From assembly GCF_026210795.1 (NCBI RefSeq), contig NC_089450.1:3162001-3226000 (forward strand): a stretch of 64,000 nucleotides of DNA. The letters are read 5' to 3'. This DNA is from Rhizophagus irregularis (taxonomy: Eukaryota > Glomeromycota > Glomeromycetes > Glomerales > Glomeraceae). This document shows, one piece after another, positions 1-11,385 of the stretch (its first letter is position 1; every line of letters starts with the position of its first letter). The position numbers and the translations under genes were made by a program. Under the pieces are notes generated by a model. That model made no database searches. It was not told the origin of the DNA and saw nothing but the letters and a program-made list of their open reading frames with translations.

Positions 1-1240
1 ATTTTACTTTATATAGGTTGTCCTAGTCTGTCTTTAGCCGGTGAGTATGTGAGCGGATGCGTCCTCGTCTGTAAATTTTCGCGAATCCGTTCAGGACCTT
101 TTCAGCAATATTCTCCCTTAGGGTTCTGCATCTAAGAAGTGGAAGATGTCCTATTTATTATTTTTTTTTCTTATAGAACTCCGGTTCCAAGAATGTTACC
201 GGAATCCTAGGCAAATTTTCACCTTCGAAAACTTGGAAAAAAATTATTTATTTTATTAATTTTTTTCATTTTTTTTTGTAAGTCTCTGTGAAAGCTCTTG
301 TATTTTTCTTGATTTTTTTTTAAAAAATTTTTTTTTTTTTTGTAGAATTTCGGTTTCAAGATCATTACCGAAATACTTTTGAAACTTTGGAAAAATTTTT
401 TAAAAAATGAAACGCCACACTACAGAACATGTCACTTCTGGAAATTGATATACACACCCAAAGGCATTTATACCGAAATTATGACATCGCTCCACTTAGA
501 TGCCATCGTAGAGGAATAAACATTCATATTGAAAAAAACTCAAAATCAAAATCAGCAGCAGTGGACTACAGAGTCATAAAGAAATTCCCGTTAATCTTTA
601 AAATCAGGCAAAACTCCCACGCAATAGAAGTCCTCACTCATTTTACTCAATAATATGTTCCATGGCTTTAAAACGCATCGATATCTGATAACATAGTACA
701 GTGGATCATGAGCTCCTTCGATTGGACAATAAGTGTAAGTTTCAGTACTTTCGAACATTTTTATTTTTTTCTTTTTTAAGAAACACTTTCCTTCTTTCTT
801 TTTTGTAAGTTCCAGTCTTCTATTCTTTGAGTGAAAGTGTAAGTTTCGATACTATTAAAACTTCTATTTTCTAAGTTTCAATATGATTTTTTTTCATTTT
901 TAGGAAAAATTGGGATTCATTCTCTTAGTAGTTTCTAGGTTTCGGTTCTTTGGAGGCTGATTGTATTGTAGTAATACAAATTTTTTATTAGATCCAGTTT
1001 TAAGCACCGATTATATTATCTATCTTCAGACTCTTCAAATTGAGTATGTTGGGTTTCAACGAAACTTACATTTTTTTTTCTAAGAAATGTTTTACAAAAA
1101 TTACGAAACTTTTTTAATAGAAATGTTTAATAATATTTTTTTTTATTTCTTTATAGTTTCAGGACATCGAGCACTTGGAATTAATTTGTGAATTATTGTT
1201 ATTCTTTATCGTCTTTTCTTTTATAATTGTGATTAAGAAA
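1..1240 (+). repeat. T-rich tract with iterated TTTTGTAAG/TTTTGTAG units
   Basis: Long T runs are punctuated by GTAAG or GTAG followed by a short conserved phrase. Two units near 160-220 and 330-390 share the order T-run, TAGAA, a CGGTTYCAAG-like core and TTACCG. More GTAAGTTYC phrases occur near 735, 806 and 837. No convincing gene is present; an open stretch at 429-653 has no recognisable domain. The composition resembles the pyrimidine/AG array near 57.6-58.0 kb. Confidence 0.45.
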
Positions 1241-2416
1241 GATTAGTTCAATCAATTATTTGTCAATTTAAAAAATCAGTCTACCGTATATATTTAAATC
1301 ATATAATAAAAACATTACGTTAATGAGGCGAAGTCCCTTGCAAGACGCAAATTCTAGTTAAACTTGTTGTAAATTAATAACAGTTCACATAATTTTGGAT
1401 TTTCTATAATAAACCAAGAAAATAAAATTAAAGAAAAAGAAAAATCGAACAAAAAGCGGTTCAGCCAATAGAATTTTGTTGATTTTGCGCGCCATCTCAA
1501 ATTCACTTTTTAAGATCTAGTATACCGAAATTAGTTAAAATTAAAAAAAAAAATTATTTACGCAATGGATATTGTAGATTATATCCCAAAATTATTTTAT
1601 TGTTGAAAGCATAAACAAAGCACATGAATAAAGCATAAATAAGCATAGGGTAGGATAGGGTAGGTATGGGCACATGCATATGCATATACTTTGTTCAGGA
1701 ATGTTTTTAAAATATATATACAAGCAGCGATAAATCTAACCAAAAATTCTCGTAATATGACACAATATTGCCAATAGTATTTTCTATTTCTTTATGACAA
1801 TAAATTTACATTTAGAAATCTTTGATAATTTCATATGTACTTACCTTTAAACCTCCAACTGAAATTCCTTTATACACGACATCAATAAACGCAACGCCAA
1901 GATTAAAAAATCAAAGATGAATTTGCCGGAAAGAACAATATACAAAATATACTGCGATTATTTATTTTTTCTTCTTTTAGATTTTAAAAATAACAATTCT
2001 TTTTATTCATAAAATTAATTTAACTCAAAAAAGAAGAAAAAAAGAAATCAATAATAATAAATATCTATTATTACTACTTATTTAAGTATTGTAATAATTC
2101 ATTTTATACACTTAACAAATATTAAAATAAATACTTTAAATAATTATTTGTATTGTTCAATTATGTACATAAAAAAATAAATGGCTTGATTGTTGCCTAT
2201 CATAATTCTTCATATAATTTATTTCATAAAATTATTTTATCTATATAATTCATGCTTAATAAACTTTTTACATTTAATTATTTATATATTATCGGACTTT
2301 AAATCTTAAAAGAGAATGATGCTTATTAAAAAAAACGAATATAAATATTACCGTTTCACCTCTGCCCACCCATATTCAATTTTATTTTCTTTTTTATAAA
2401 AAAATCATTTCGATAA
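1241..2416. other. AT-rich intergenic DNA
   Basis: I see no gene or clear element here. A short G-rich phrase (TAGGGTAGGATAGGGTAGG) lies near 1647-1665 but is not an array. Confidence 0.5.
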
Positions 2417-2705
2417 TTTGAAAAGGAGCGAAATTCATCCTTTACAACTGCAGTAAGGGATGCTTATAAGGAAAAGTATCCGACCGAGCAGAAAATCGGT
2501 TGAATAATTGAGATATTGACGACATTAATCCCGCCACCACACGACCTCAATATTCACGACCCCACAACAACATCAACGCTCATCATCTGATAATCCAAAT
2601 TACATTCCAATCTTTTTGTTCGATCCTTCTCACCAACCTTATGACCAACTTTCCACCATCGTATTGAATCGAATAATTCGTTCGAATTTTAATAATCGCG
2701 TATAG
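2417..2705 (+). pseudogene. Possible decayed HMG-box-type gene fragment
   Basis: Two open segments in different frames read as protein. Frame 2 (2417 to a TGA near 2494) contains TAVRDAYKEKYP, which resembles the end of an HMG box (compare VKQGYRRLAHDA in the gene at 6402). Frame 3 (2529-2705) reads TPQQHQRSSSDNPNYIP and a Pro/Gln/Asn-rich tail ending in a stop. The order of box-like helix then Gln/Pro tail matches the HMG gene 4 kb downstream. There is no start and no complete box, so the assignment is weak. Confidence 0.3.
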
Positions 2706-4312
2706 TATTCGAAATTTTATTTTTTTTCGACAAAATTCGTATTATTAAGAACAATATTCTTCGTTATTGTACTTAATTCATATATTTCATATCGTCGTAA
2801 TGAAATCTTTTTTTTTTTTCGAAAGTTTGTGTTCTAAATTTTTTCGTTGAACATAATATATTTCATTATTTATTTGGTGTCAAAAATTACTGCTTACAAG
2901 TTTTTAAATAATGCAGTATTATATCATGCTCATCATTCCAGATTAGGGTTTTGGATTGAAAATTTTTTTAATTTTTTTTTCTATTGTAACATCCTTTTAA
3001 GGCGAATAAGATAGACATTATAAATTTATCTAATTGTTATCACAAATCATGCCACGCAAATTGACGGAAACTTGTGTAGGATGTACAATACAATTTTTAT
3101 TGCACATTTAAAAAAAGGCAACGCAATAATTTTTTTTTTTTCATTATAAAATTCCTAATTTATTATTAAAAAATCCTGTCAATGCATGTAATATTTTTTG
3201 AAATAATTAATTTAAGTCTATGAATAAAATTAAATAAGGATAATAAACAATCAATAACCATAAATTACTTATCAAGCATTTTCCATATATACATAATTTT
3301 TATAAAGAACAATTTTTTTGTAGTGATTATAAGTAAGTTATATGTCGGGTTTAACATTAACAATGAAGAAATTACCAAATGCGTCACTGGTGGCGTTGTG
3401 CCACACTCAAAATTATTTTATTGAATGCAAGTAATTCCAGATAGAACACTTTTACATTATGATTTACCTTCTTACATATGCATTTACCGCTCGTATTCAA
3501 GAATTAAAAAAAAACTTAATTAGAAATAATTGAGATAATAGAACAACATTTTGAGTATGTATGCTCTGATTTTTCATATGACAAGATTAAAAAGTTGAGG
3601 AAAGATAATTTTTTTTTCACTTTTTAACGAATCGTTTAGAACCATCTAGTTCGCCAAACTCCTTTGCATTTATAATTTATGGTTTTTTTATTCATAAAAA
3701 ATTATTGGGTATGTATGAGATTTTATGGCTAATTAACTTTAAGGCTAACTTAATTACGCCATATTACTTAATTAGTCACCTTAGGGTTGCATATCCAATT
3801 AAAATTATTTGAAGTTTTAAAAATTTTTATGGACAAAAACTTACATCGGTTTTTTAAACAATCAACATTTTTCATATTGTAAGCAAAACTACGCAAGTTC
3901 ATATATCTAAATACTGTACTAGCATATATCATAGTCCTGTAATGCAAAATCTACATTATTCATCATCTGTAATTGAAACTGGTCCAAAAAAAACCCTAAC
4001 CTATTAGCCGGTTAACCAATTTTTAGGCCGGTTAATTAACTGACTAAATATAATTCTGACCGGTGTTAAAAAAAATTTACCGAAATGATAATAACAGTCT
4101 TAACCGGCCGGGTTCAAAGCTCCAGTTGAAATGATCATCATTGTCAACTACCACTTCAAATACACCAACCTCAAATACAAATGCCATTTTTTTTTAATTT
4201 TTTTTAGTTTTCTGTCCTTAACTTTTATTTTTAGAAAGTTCTTTTATATTTGAATTCTTCCAGATTTTTTTTTTCTCATGAATGATAAAATTTTAGGCTT
4301 TTCAAAATATTA
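2706..4312. other. AT-rich intergenic DNA
   Basis: No supported gene. A cluster of CCGGTTA phrases at about 4000-4100 (GCCGGTTAACC, GCCGGTTAATT, CCGGCCGG) looks like the edge of a degraded repeat, but I could not find both ends. Confidence 0.4.
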
Positions 4313-4761
4313 CAGTGCGCAACGTCTATACCCGACACTTAGAAAATCTTGAATAATTGATCCAATGATCCGATTTTAGTAAAATAATAAAAAATTCTAT
4401 TCATTAAAAAGGAATCATTTTTTAAAATTTTAGACCTTTGTTTCAATGTATGCATCACGTGACACTAATAATAGCCAATCATATTTCAGAATTTATAAGT
4501 CACATGATACGAAAATTACTTTTCTTCATAAATAATAAAATTCAAAATTTAATTGTATATAAAGTTAATGATTTTTAAAAGAATAAAACTCGACCAATTT
4601 TTTTTTAAAAAATTCTAGCCGATAATATTTAAATCTGAAGTCATGAACTATAAAAGTCATCGGTTAATTTATATTGTTATTATATAAAAAAATTTTTTCA
4701 GGATCCCCTGCCGACCAATTGTTATTATAAGGTGCTAGTCGGGTATAGACGTTGCGCACTG
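4313..4761. mobile_element. 449-bp MITE with TA target duplication (Tc1/mariner-like)
   Basis: The ends are perfect inverted repeats of 24 bp beginning CAGTGCGCAACGTCTATACC. Both sides are flanked by TA (4311-4312 and 4762-4763). A CAGT terminus with a TA duplication is typical of the Tc1/mariner superfamily. The interior is AT-rich and non-coding, so it is non-autonomous. It carries a CACGTG (4456-4461) followed by CCAAT (4475-4479). Confidence 0.85.
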
Positions 4762-4763
4762 TA

Positions 4764-6328
4764 GACTAATCGAAATTTTCAGCATTTGATAACTCCGTTA
4801 ACTGTTATCGTATTTACGCAATTTACTAGTAAAATATACAGTACAGGTTATACGTTCTCGCTTTAACGTTTATTAAATTAAATTTTACTGCGGATTTATT
4901 TTATGTTCATGATATAAATGCTTGAGATTATAATATTTATTTTTCTACTTTTGACGTTATGAGCTGTTTTTTTTTTTATTTTATAGCATTGTTACCAAGT
5001 AATTATTGCAAAAATATTTTATCATTAGAATTATTTATCGCAGTTTTCAAAATGGTGTATGCAGTTATATTTGAATAAAAAAAAAAAGAAAACTAAAAAA
5101 CCGGACGATAACCGGACGAAAAAAATGGATGAAACCCGGGTAAATATTGATATCCGAATATACAATCACAAACACACCATTTTGAAACCAAAAAAAGAAT
5201 CGTTTTCACTAATTTCAGTTTACAAATTACATACAGTTATATAATTTGCAAATTGCGGTAAATTCTGGAAAAATGTGAAAAATGTGAAATTTTTTAATTC
5301 GTCTATTTTATTACTGCGCCATTATGAAACTATCGATACGAGTATGGCCGCACAATTTAATAATAATTCTATTTAATAACAAAGGTATTATGTTTTACTT
5401 AGTAAGTTTAATAAGTTAGGAGTAATATGACGTTTGGTTTCAAATATTTTAAATTTTAGACCCAATTAAATTGCTTTAGAATAATACTTATTGACTATTT
5501 AAATTGGGCTAAAAATAAAAAAAATTATTTAAAAATATTTGCTACATAATTGGTGAAACGTCATAACAAAGTCGATAATATTTTGTACCTTTGTACCTCG
5601 GCGATGTCGATCTTCAATAGAGTATAGTATTAGATAATGAATCTAATTTTTTGATCAATTTACTGCGGATAATGAAAAAAAACAAAAAATTTATTAGTTT
5701 TTATTCAAGGAAAACAAAGGAAAGAATTCATTCAATTGGCTGTTTCTCTTGATTAATTTTGTAAATTAATAAATTTATTTTTTTCATTCAATTACTTATC
5801 TAGAAAAATGACATCAAGTGTATTCGCTTTGTGTTAAAATCCCATAATATTAATTTTTATTTTGATATAAATTTGTTACTTTATATCGGATCCTTTCGTC
5901 CGAAATTGTTATCCTAATAAAAATTAATTAACGTTATAAAAAATATAGTTATGATGATATTTCTTTTAAATATTATTCTAGAAATACATAGTTTTTTTTT
6001 TGTAAGAAAAATAATTTCTTTCATTCCTTTTAATCGTTCACAATGTATAAGGATTTTTTTTTAGTCAGCATATTATCATATGATGCATGATATTGTTATG
6101 TGCATTTTTAACATCTACAATATAAGCTATCAATAAAGAAGGGGAAAATATTAGCAATCTGAATACAGAAAGAACATAATTTTATCTATTTTGGGTTTAA
6201 AAAGAAAAAATTCAAAACACACACTAAAAGAAAGGTTGTATTTTTTTCGCCACAAAGAAGAATAACATTGTGTATCCATATGTTTACGCGTAATAAGCGA
6301 AAAATACGACAATAAGTTGAAAAAAACT
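4764..6328. other. AT-rich intergenic DNA upstream of the HMG gene
   Basis: No convincing gene. A Lys-rich open stretch near 5059-5244 is driven by poly-A runs and is not credible as a gene. Confidence 0.45.
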
Positions 6329-6336
6329 TATAAATA
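6329..6336 (+). promoter_or_regulatory. TATA box of the HMG-box gene
   Basis: TATAAATA lies 73 nt before the ATG at 6402, the arrangement seen at most other confident genes in this window. Confidence 0.6.
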
Positions 6337-6401
6337 GAATGAGTTTCCAAATCATTAACAGGCGGGAAAAATTAATTAATATTTTATAATATTTAATTAA
6401 A

Positions 6402-7196
6402 ATGTCAAAAAATAAACGATCGCAAGTTCCCGACGAGCCAGAAGTTCGATTACCCTTTCCCCCCAAAATTACTGCTCGTGAAGTAATTTCGGACAAAAAA
6501 AATGGCAAGAAAGCTAAAAAACCTCCGAACGCGTTTATGATCTATCGAAAGGTCTTTTCTAGAGAACTGGCTAAAAAAAATCTTCGTTTTCAACAAAAGA
6601 AAATATCTACTCTTTGTAGTATTTCGTGGAAACAGGAGCCAGAAAATGTAAAACAGGGTTATCGTAGATTAGCGCACGATGCAGATAAAATATTCCTACA
6701 AGATTTACAAAACCATTCGCAATCACCTCAATTACATCTCCCACTTCCGCCACAACAAATGCTTCCTCCATCACAATTATTACAATCGGAGATGGATAAA
6801 CATTTGAAATGTTTTGATGATATGGAAAGACAAATGCTTCCTCCATCACAATTATTGCAATCGGAGATGGATAAACATTTGAAATGCTTTGATGATATGG
6901 AAAGACAAATGTTTCCTCCATCTCAATTATTACAATCGGAGATGGATAATCATTTGAAATGCTTTGATGATATGGAAAGACAAATGTTTCCTCCATCACA
7001 ATTATTACAATCGGAGATGGATAATCATTTGAAATACTTTGATGATATGGAAAGACAACAAGAAACTCAGTCAATCGTTCCAAGCACTCTCGATTCTTTA
7101 GACGTGAACCAGGGTTACATTCAACAATCGTATTATCCAATTTACGGACCAATTGATCCAACTTTCTTTGAAGAAAATTATTATTATTTTCATTGA
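6402..7196 (+). CDS. MATA-type HMG-box protein with four 25-residue repeats
   Basis: Encodes 264 residues. An HMG box spans about residues 38-100: KKPPNAFMIYRK at its start (helix 1), the conserved Trp76 in helix 2 and GYRRLAHDADKIF in helix 3. This is the MATA_HMG type, a sequence-specific DNA-binding nuclear domain found in fungal mating-type and related regulators; the family is known to be expanded in Rhizophagus. A Pro/Gln stretch follows the box (about residues 105-118), then four tandem 25-residue units (residues 119-218) beginning QMLPPSQLLQSEM or QMFPPSQLLQSEM, then a Tyr-rich tail ending NYYYFH. The start is the only ATG consistent with the TATA box 73 nt upstream. A role in mating type or transcription is inferred from the domain only. 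The gene looks intact and intronless. Confidence 0.87.
   Translation: MSKNKRSQVPDEPEVRLPFPPKITAREVISDKKNGKKAKKPPNAFMIYRKVFSRELAKKNLRFQQKKISTLCSISWKQEPENVKQGYRRLAHDADKIFLQDLQNHSQSPQLHLPLPPQQMLPPSQLLQSEMDKHLKCFDDMERQMLPPSQLLQSEMDKHLKCFDDMERQMFPPSQLLQSEMDNHLKCFDDMERQMFPPSQLLQSEMDNHLKYFDDMERQQETQSIVPSTLDSLDVNQGYIQQSYYPIYGPIDPTFFEENYYYFH
6756..7055 (+). repeat. Four 75-bp in-frame tandem units in the HMG gene
   Basis: Units at 6756-6830, 6831-6905, 6906-6980 and 6981-7055. Units 1 and 2 differ at two synonymous sites only. Units 3 and 4 share Leu-to-Phe and Lys-to-Asn changes; unit 4 also has Cys-to-Tyr. Each ends FDDMER and is predicted to be helical. Confidence 0.95.
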
Positions 7197-7227
7197 ATTT
7201 TCATGATCAAAAAAAAAAAATTTCGAT

Positions 7228-7233
7228 AATAAA
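7228..7233 (+). terminator. Poly(A) signal of the HMG-box gene
   Basis: AATAAA begins 32 nt after the stop codon. Confidence 0.5.
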
Positions 7234-7319
7234 TTCTCTTCGCATTTTATTCTTTATTTCGATATTCCGATTATATTAAGTATAGTTTAAGATTAAATAT
7301 GATACCTGTTTTGTTTTGA

Positions 7320-7540
7320 AAAGAATATAAGGAGACACTAATTAAGATTCATATATATATAAATATATATATTAAATATTCATATATAAAAAATAATTAA
7401 ATATATGAGGAGACTAATTATTCATATATAAAAAAAACAATAAATATATAAGGATACTAATTATTCATATAAAAAATAATTAAATATATAAGGAAGATAA
7501 TTAAGATTCATATGTAAAAAAAACTAATAAATAATTAATT
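7320..7540. repeat. Degenerate tandem repeat of about 50 bp
   Basis: The phrases ATATATAAGGA, CTAATTATTCATAT and AAAAAATAATTAA recur about four times in the same order downstream of the HMG gene. Units differ in length, as expected for an old minisatellite. Confidence 0.6.
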
Positions 7541-8756
7541 AAAAATTCTTCGTATTCTCACGTATTTTTGATATCTTTCTTGCTTAAAGTAACAAATAAT
7601 GCTATTTTCTTTTATTTCGCCTTTACTTCCAAAAATTATATACCAATATTTCAAAGAAATATTATGGATTATAAAATAAATTTAAATTATTTATATGTTT
7701 ATACGCCATGCATAATGGTTCGGAACCGACCTCTGTCAAAATTCATAAATTTCGCAGAGATTACTATGTTCAAAGTTTTCATATTTTTTTTTTTAGTATG
7801 CTATTTTATCAGCATCTAAACTTAACCAATAACTATAGTAGGTTTGTAATGCCCAAACTCGATGTCATAATTACGCTTTGCTAGGTACTTATAAGATAGT
7901 TTAATAACTAATATATTTTTTTCGTAACCTAAACAATATTAATAGCGCTTCGGATTTAATAACGGTTTCCGTCACCCATAATCAACAATGTTTTTACCAA
8001 TTTTACCTGGAATAAACTGTTCCAGGTGCATGATTTGATTCGGATGGTAAGCCAAGAGCATATATAGAAAGTGAGTAGCAAGTGAGTAACGTAAAGTTAC
8101 AAGTTTATTACGTCTCACTATAATAATATACGAAAATTGAAATTTTTTTCATCATAAATTTAATAATAGATTTTTATGATCAATTATGATATCAAATTTG
8201 GGAATTTTCTTATCTAAACCTCAAGTTTTTAAATTCAATAACTTTGCATTTGATTAGTATTCAAAAAGAAACGTTTAGTACGTTTCTTATAAGCAAATGG
8301 AGTATGTAAAATTTAAAGAATATACAATAACTTAAAGAATAATATAACACCTCGCTATTTTGAATAATACTAAAGAAAAATAGTTTTTTCTTACAGAAAT
8401 GTATCCAAGAATGAATACTTATTTATTGTCGAAACTCGAATACCTTTTTTTATTGAAAATAGCATTCTATTACATGAAGGATGTAATTATTTATGATACT
8501 TCTGCAGAATTTTGAAAGAAAATAATGAAAATAATCCAGAGTTATTAAAGTGGGAATTGCATCAATCTTAGAATAGTAATTCATTTAATAGCTGATAACA
8601 AGAAATAATATCAGAATTAAGATTTTAACTCTGGCCCAGAATTTTAATGCCGGCCAGCAAACATTTACTAGGATCTTGTGGTGGTCTAATAACTCTTGCC
8701 AAAATTATAATTTTCGGCCAGAATTAAGTGTCAATTTATTTAATTTATTAGGGATT
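7541..8756. other. AT-rich intergenic DNA
   Basis: No supported gene. At 8630-8730 the phrases CTGGCCCAGAATTTTAATG and CGGCCAGAATTAA match GGCCAGAATTA-type phrases near 35.2, 37.3, 47.1 and 49.1 kb, suggesting a dispersed repeat fragment. Confidence 0.4.
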
Positions 8757-9167
8757 TTATGTAATAAAATACAGATTCATATTGGAGATATCAGACAATC
8801 TCTGGTATGTTAAAACAACATCCTGGTTAATCATGAACGTGGATCTGTCAAGGTGAGATATCTCAATATTATCCCAAGAACAGCTGCTGAAAGCAGGCAG
8901 GCGAGAGGCATACTCTTGGTAAGACGAGGGGTTTTGTGAATGGTAAAGGCAAAGCAATCCTGAGTGTGGCAGCAATTATTTCCATTAATTTCAAGGTAGT
9001 GGGTTTGCTTGAACCTTTGACAGAAATGCTATTCTAGCATATTTCTCATGACAGGGTTCACGATTGCTGAGATTTTCTTCAATGTAAAAATTCAACACCG
9101 ATTTCCATCTATATTTTTGGCCATTATCCTTACCACCATAATATTTAATCCAATTGAACGCCATCAT
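8757..9167 (-). pseudogene. Unrecognised small gene or relic with a central stop cluster
   Basis: Reading the minus strand from an ATG at 9167, the first part gives 58 residues (MMAFNWIKYYGG, then NREPCHEKYARIAF) ending at a TGA (8991-8993). The same frame resumes at once as SSYQEYASRLPAF and ends near 8757. Between them are a TGA and two TAA within about six codons, and the alternative frames are open there, so two compensating indels explain the break. A TATAAAAA on the minus strand (9217-9224) lies about 50 nt before the ATG, as at real genes here. The local G+C is higher than in the surroundings. I do not recognise the family. Confidence 0.35.
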
Positions 9168-9803
9168 ATCAAATCACTGGCAAAATATATGTCGCCTATC
9201 ACATTTGATCACATTTTTATACTACGGTAATTACAGGAGTTGCATAGTAAAATTTATAAAATGAAAGTAACTCGATTATGATCTACATGTTACATGTGCG
9301 GTGATTGATAAAAAAATTTTTTTTTTTTACGTCGATTGCACCGTTATGATACATAATACAATATCACCCAATTTCAAAATAATTACAAAAGGCAATTTTG
9401 TATGATCTGTCTATGTAGCCTATCTCAAATATAAAAAAAGCATTCTCTTTATTTTTAAAATAAATCATTAATTTCCCTAATATGTAAAAATTCTAAGAAA
9501 GATTATTTGCTTCTTTAACCAAAATGGCGATGGATTATGGAAAAGAAATATTTGATACTTACTTCAACCAAGGTGTAAACATACTTAGTATATATAGTAC
9601 TTGTGAGTTGTGAGCAATAAATTTTCTGAAGTTTTTGACGAAAAAAACTAGATCATTCATAAGGAACAAAACCAGTCATCTTAATAGTATAATAATAAAC
9701 CGCCCCGTATCCCTTTACTTATAAGCGCATATATCTTCTTCCTTCCCTATTCAGTTGAAATGCAGGAAAAAATGAAAGCAAAGAATTCAAATTCACCCAC
9801 TAG
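9168..9803. other. Intergenic DNA
   Basis: Nothing beyond the TATA-like box at 9217-9224 and homopolymer runs. Confidence 0.4.
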
Positions 9804-10608
9804 TACCCTGAAGCTATTAATCTAATTTGCAATAGCAAAACCCATTATTTAATATGTAAAGTCTCTTCTTATGTCAAAATTTATATCGAATGGGGATCCT
9901 TGTTCATTTGGCTAATTGACTATATATATTCTGGTCTTTTCTTCTTAAAGCGCCGTCTCTTTTCATTAATATTGTTACCTTTGGTTCACTTATTGTGGAT
10001 GTTTATCATCACTATAGCGCCGGGCATTGTATTTGGAGTTTTACTTTCGGACGAGAGCTACTACTTGTACAAGATTTCCACAGGTTTTTCGATACCTGCT
10101 TGTATAGAGCACTATATAAAAAGAGATGTACACACTTTTTTTTCATAATACATTAACAGGCACCGAATGTTCAAAACAATCATCAATAACGTATAGATCA
10201 TATAATTAATGACAAATTTAATGAAATTCAAAAAATAAATCTAAAGAAAACATATCTAATGAAATTAATTCAAGGAGAGCAAATATGGGGAAGTCGAGAA
10301 TGGGTTAAAGATATAATCGAAGAAAACTTGAAAATATTAGGAGTTATCTTATATTAAAAGACGACATCTTGAAACTAAAAGATGATATGAAACTAAAAGA
10401 AGTCATCTTGAAACTAAAAGATGATGTGAAACCCAAAGAAGAATACGGCTTGAAACTCGAAGAAATAGCTGGCTTATTTGAAGGAGTTGATTCCGGGCGG
10501 TTGAAAATGTTTCAAATATTAACAAGAGTAGATAAAGAAATTATCGACAAAAACTGTGAGGACATAAAAAATATCGAGGATTCATTAGAAAACCTGAATC
10601 ACAGATAA
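9804..10608 (+). pseudogene. Broken gene: membrane segment plus charged helical tail
   Basis: Three open segments on the plus strand read as protein in sequence. The first (9804-10148) contains a hydrophobic membrane-like stretch (LFSLILLPLVHLLWMFIITI) followed by LSDESYYLYKISTGFSIP. The second (about 10190-10358) reads GEQIWGSREWVKDIIEENL. The third (to a stop at 10608) is Lys/Glu-rich with repeated LKLKDD phrases and a coiled-coil look, ending LENLNHR. Frame changes near 10148 and 10340 separate them. I see no start codon or convincing splice sites, so a relic is more likely than a spliced gene. The family is not recognised, and the three pieces could be unrelated. Confidence 0.3.
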
Positions 10609-10808
10609 ACTGCCCACAACATTTTGAAAATAGCGACTTACTTATATATTTTTATTCTAGAGTAACGTAAATTTAGTTAATATAAATTTGTATATCTATA
10701 TTTTCATATGCAAATCATAGCTAGATGGTTTTTAATCAATAAAGATCATAATCATAGTATAATAATTACCGAAAATAATCATCCGGATCATGTGCGCAAA
10801 TCATGTAA

Positions 10809-11385
10809 CCAAGTAACCAACAAAAAAAAAAGCTCGCGCACGTGATCTGTGATGTGGCTGTGTTTGATGCGATATAAAAAAATATTTTTTTTCTCGCGTC
10901 AATTATTAACTTGCCCGTTCACCTATTTCTTATACATTTTATTTTTTGGAAACCTTGGAAATAATATTTTACGTTTCTTTTGAAATTTTTAAAGTTTGTT
11001 TTAGCAAGTATTAAAGTATTTATATATATTAATTTTATATATTTTGACTTTTTTGTATAAATAGCACAAACTTGTATACTTTTAGTTAGGTATAAGTTAC
11101 TTTATCAGTTATACAGAAACAGAAAAAATTTTTTATTTCATAAATATATAAAGTAAAAATTTTCTGTATTGTTTACAGTATTATTCAATAAAAATATTTA
11201 AAACTTAAAAATTTATTGATTTTTTTACTATAAAGTCACTTTAAAAATATTAAAAGTCTTTGAATTTTTCGCGAATGGTTTTATTTTATTTTTTTTCGAA
11301 GTAAATGTTACACAAGATCAACCAATCAAAATTTAGACACCACACTTTATATCACGTGCCCGAGCTTTTTTGTTGGTTACGCTGG
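10809..11385. mobile_element. Inverted-repeat element of about 577 bp with CACGTG in each end
   Basis: The left end reads GTAACCAAC, an A-run, AGCTCGCGCACGTGAT. The right end is its reverse complement apart from a few changes (ATCACGTGCCCGAGC, T-run, GTTGGTTAC). The terminal repeats are about 36 bp, each holding one CACGTG (10839-10844, 11353-11358). The interior is AT-rich and non-coding. I could not identify a target duplication. Confidence 0.65.

Noticed and set aside
429-653. 74-codon plus-strand frame with ATG near the window start
   Set aside because: No domain, no TATA box, and it lies within the T-rich iterated tract; length is compatible with chance.
1640-1670. Telomere-like TAGGG repeats
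   Set aside because: Only a few irregular units (TAGGGTAGGATAGGGTAGG), too short and imperfect for a telomeric tract.
6607-7161. 184-codon minus-strand frame with repeated units opposite the HMG gene
   Set aside because: It is the antisense of the HMG gene's 75-bp repeats; a 75-bp unit keeps any open frame open. The plus strand has the HMG box, TATA box and poly(A) signal.
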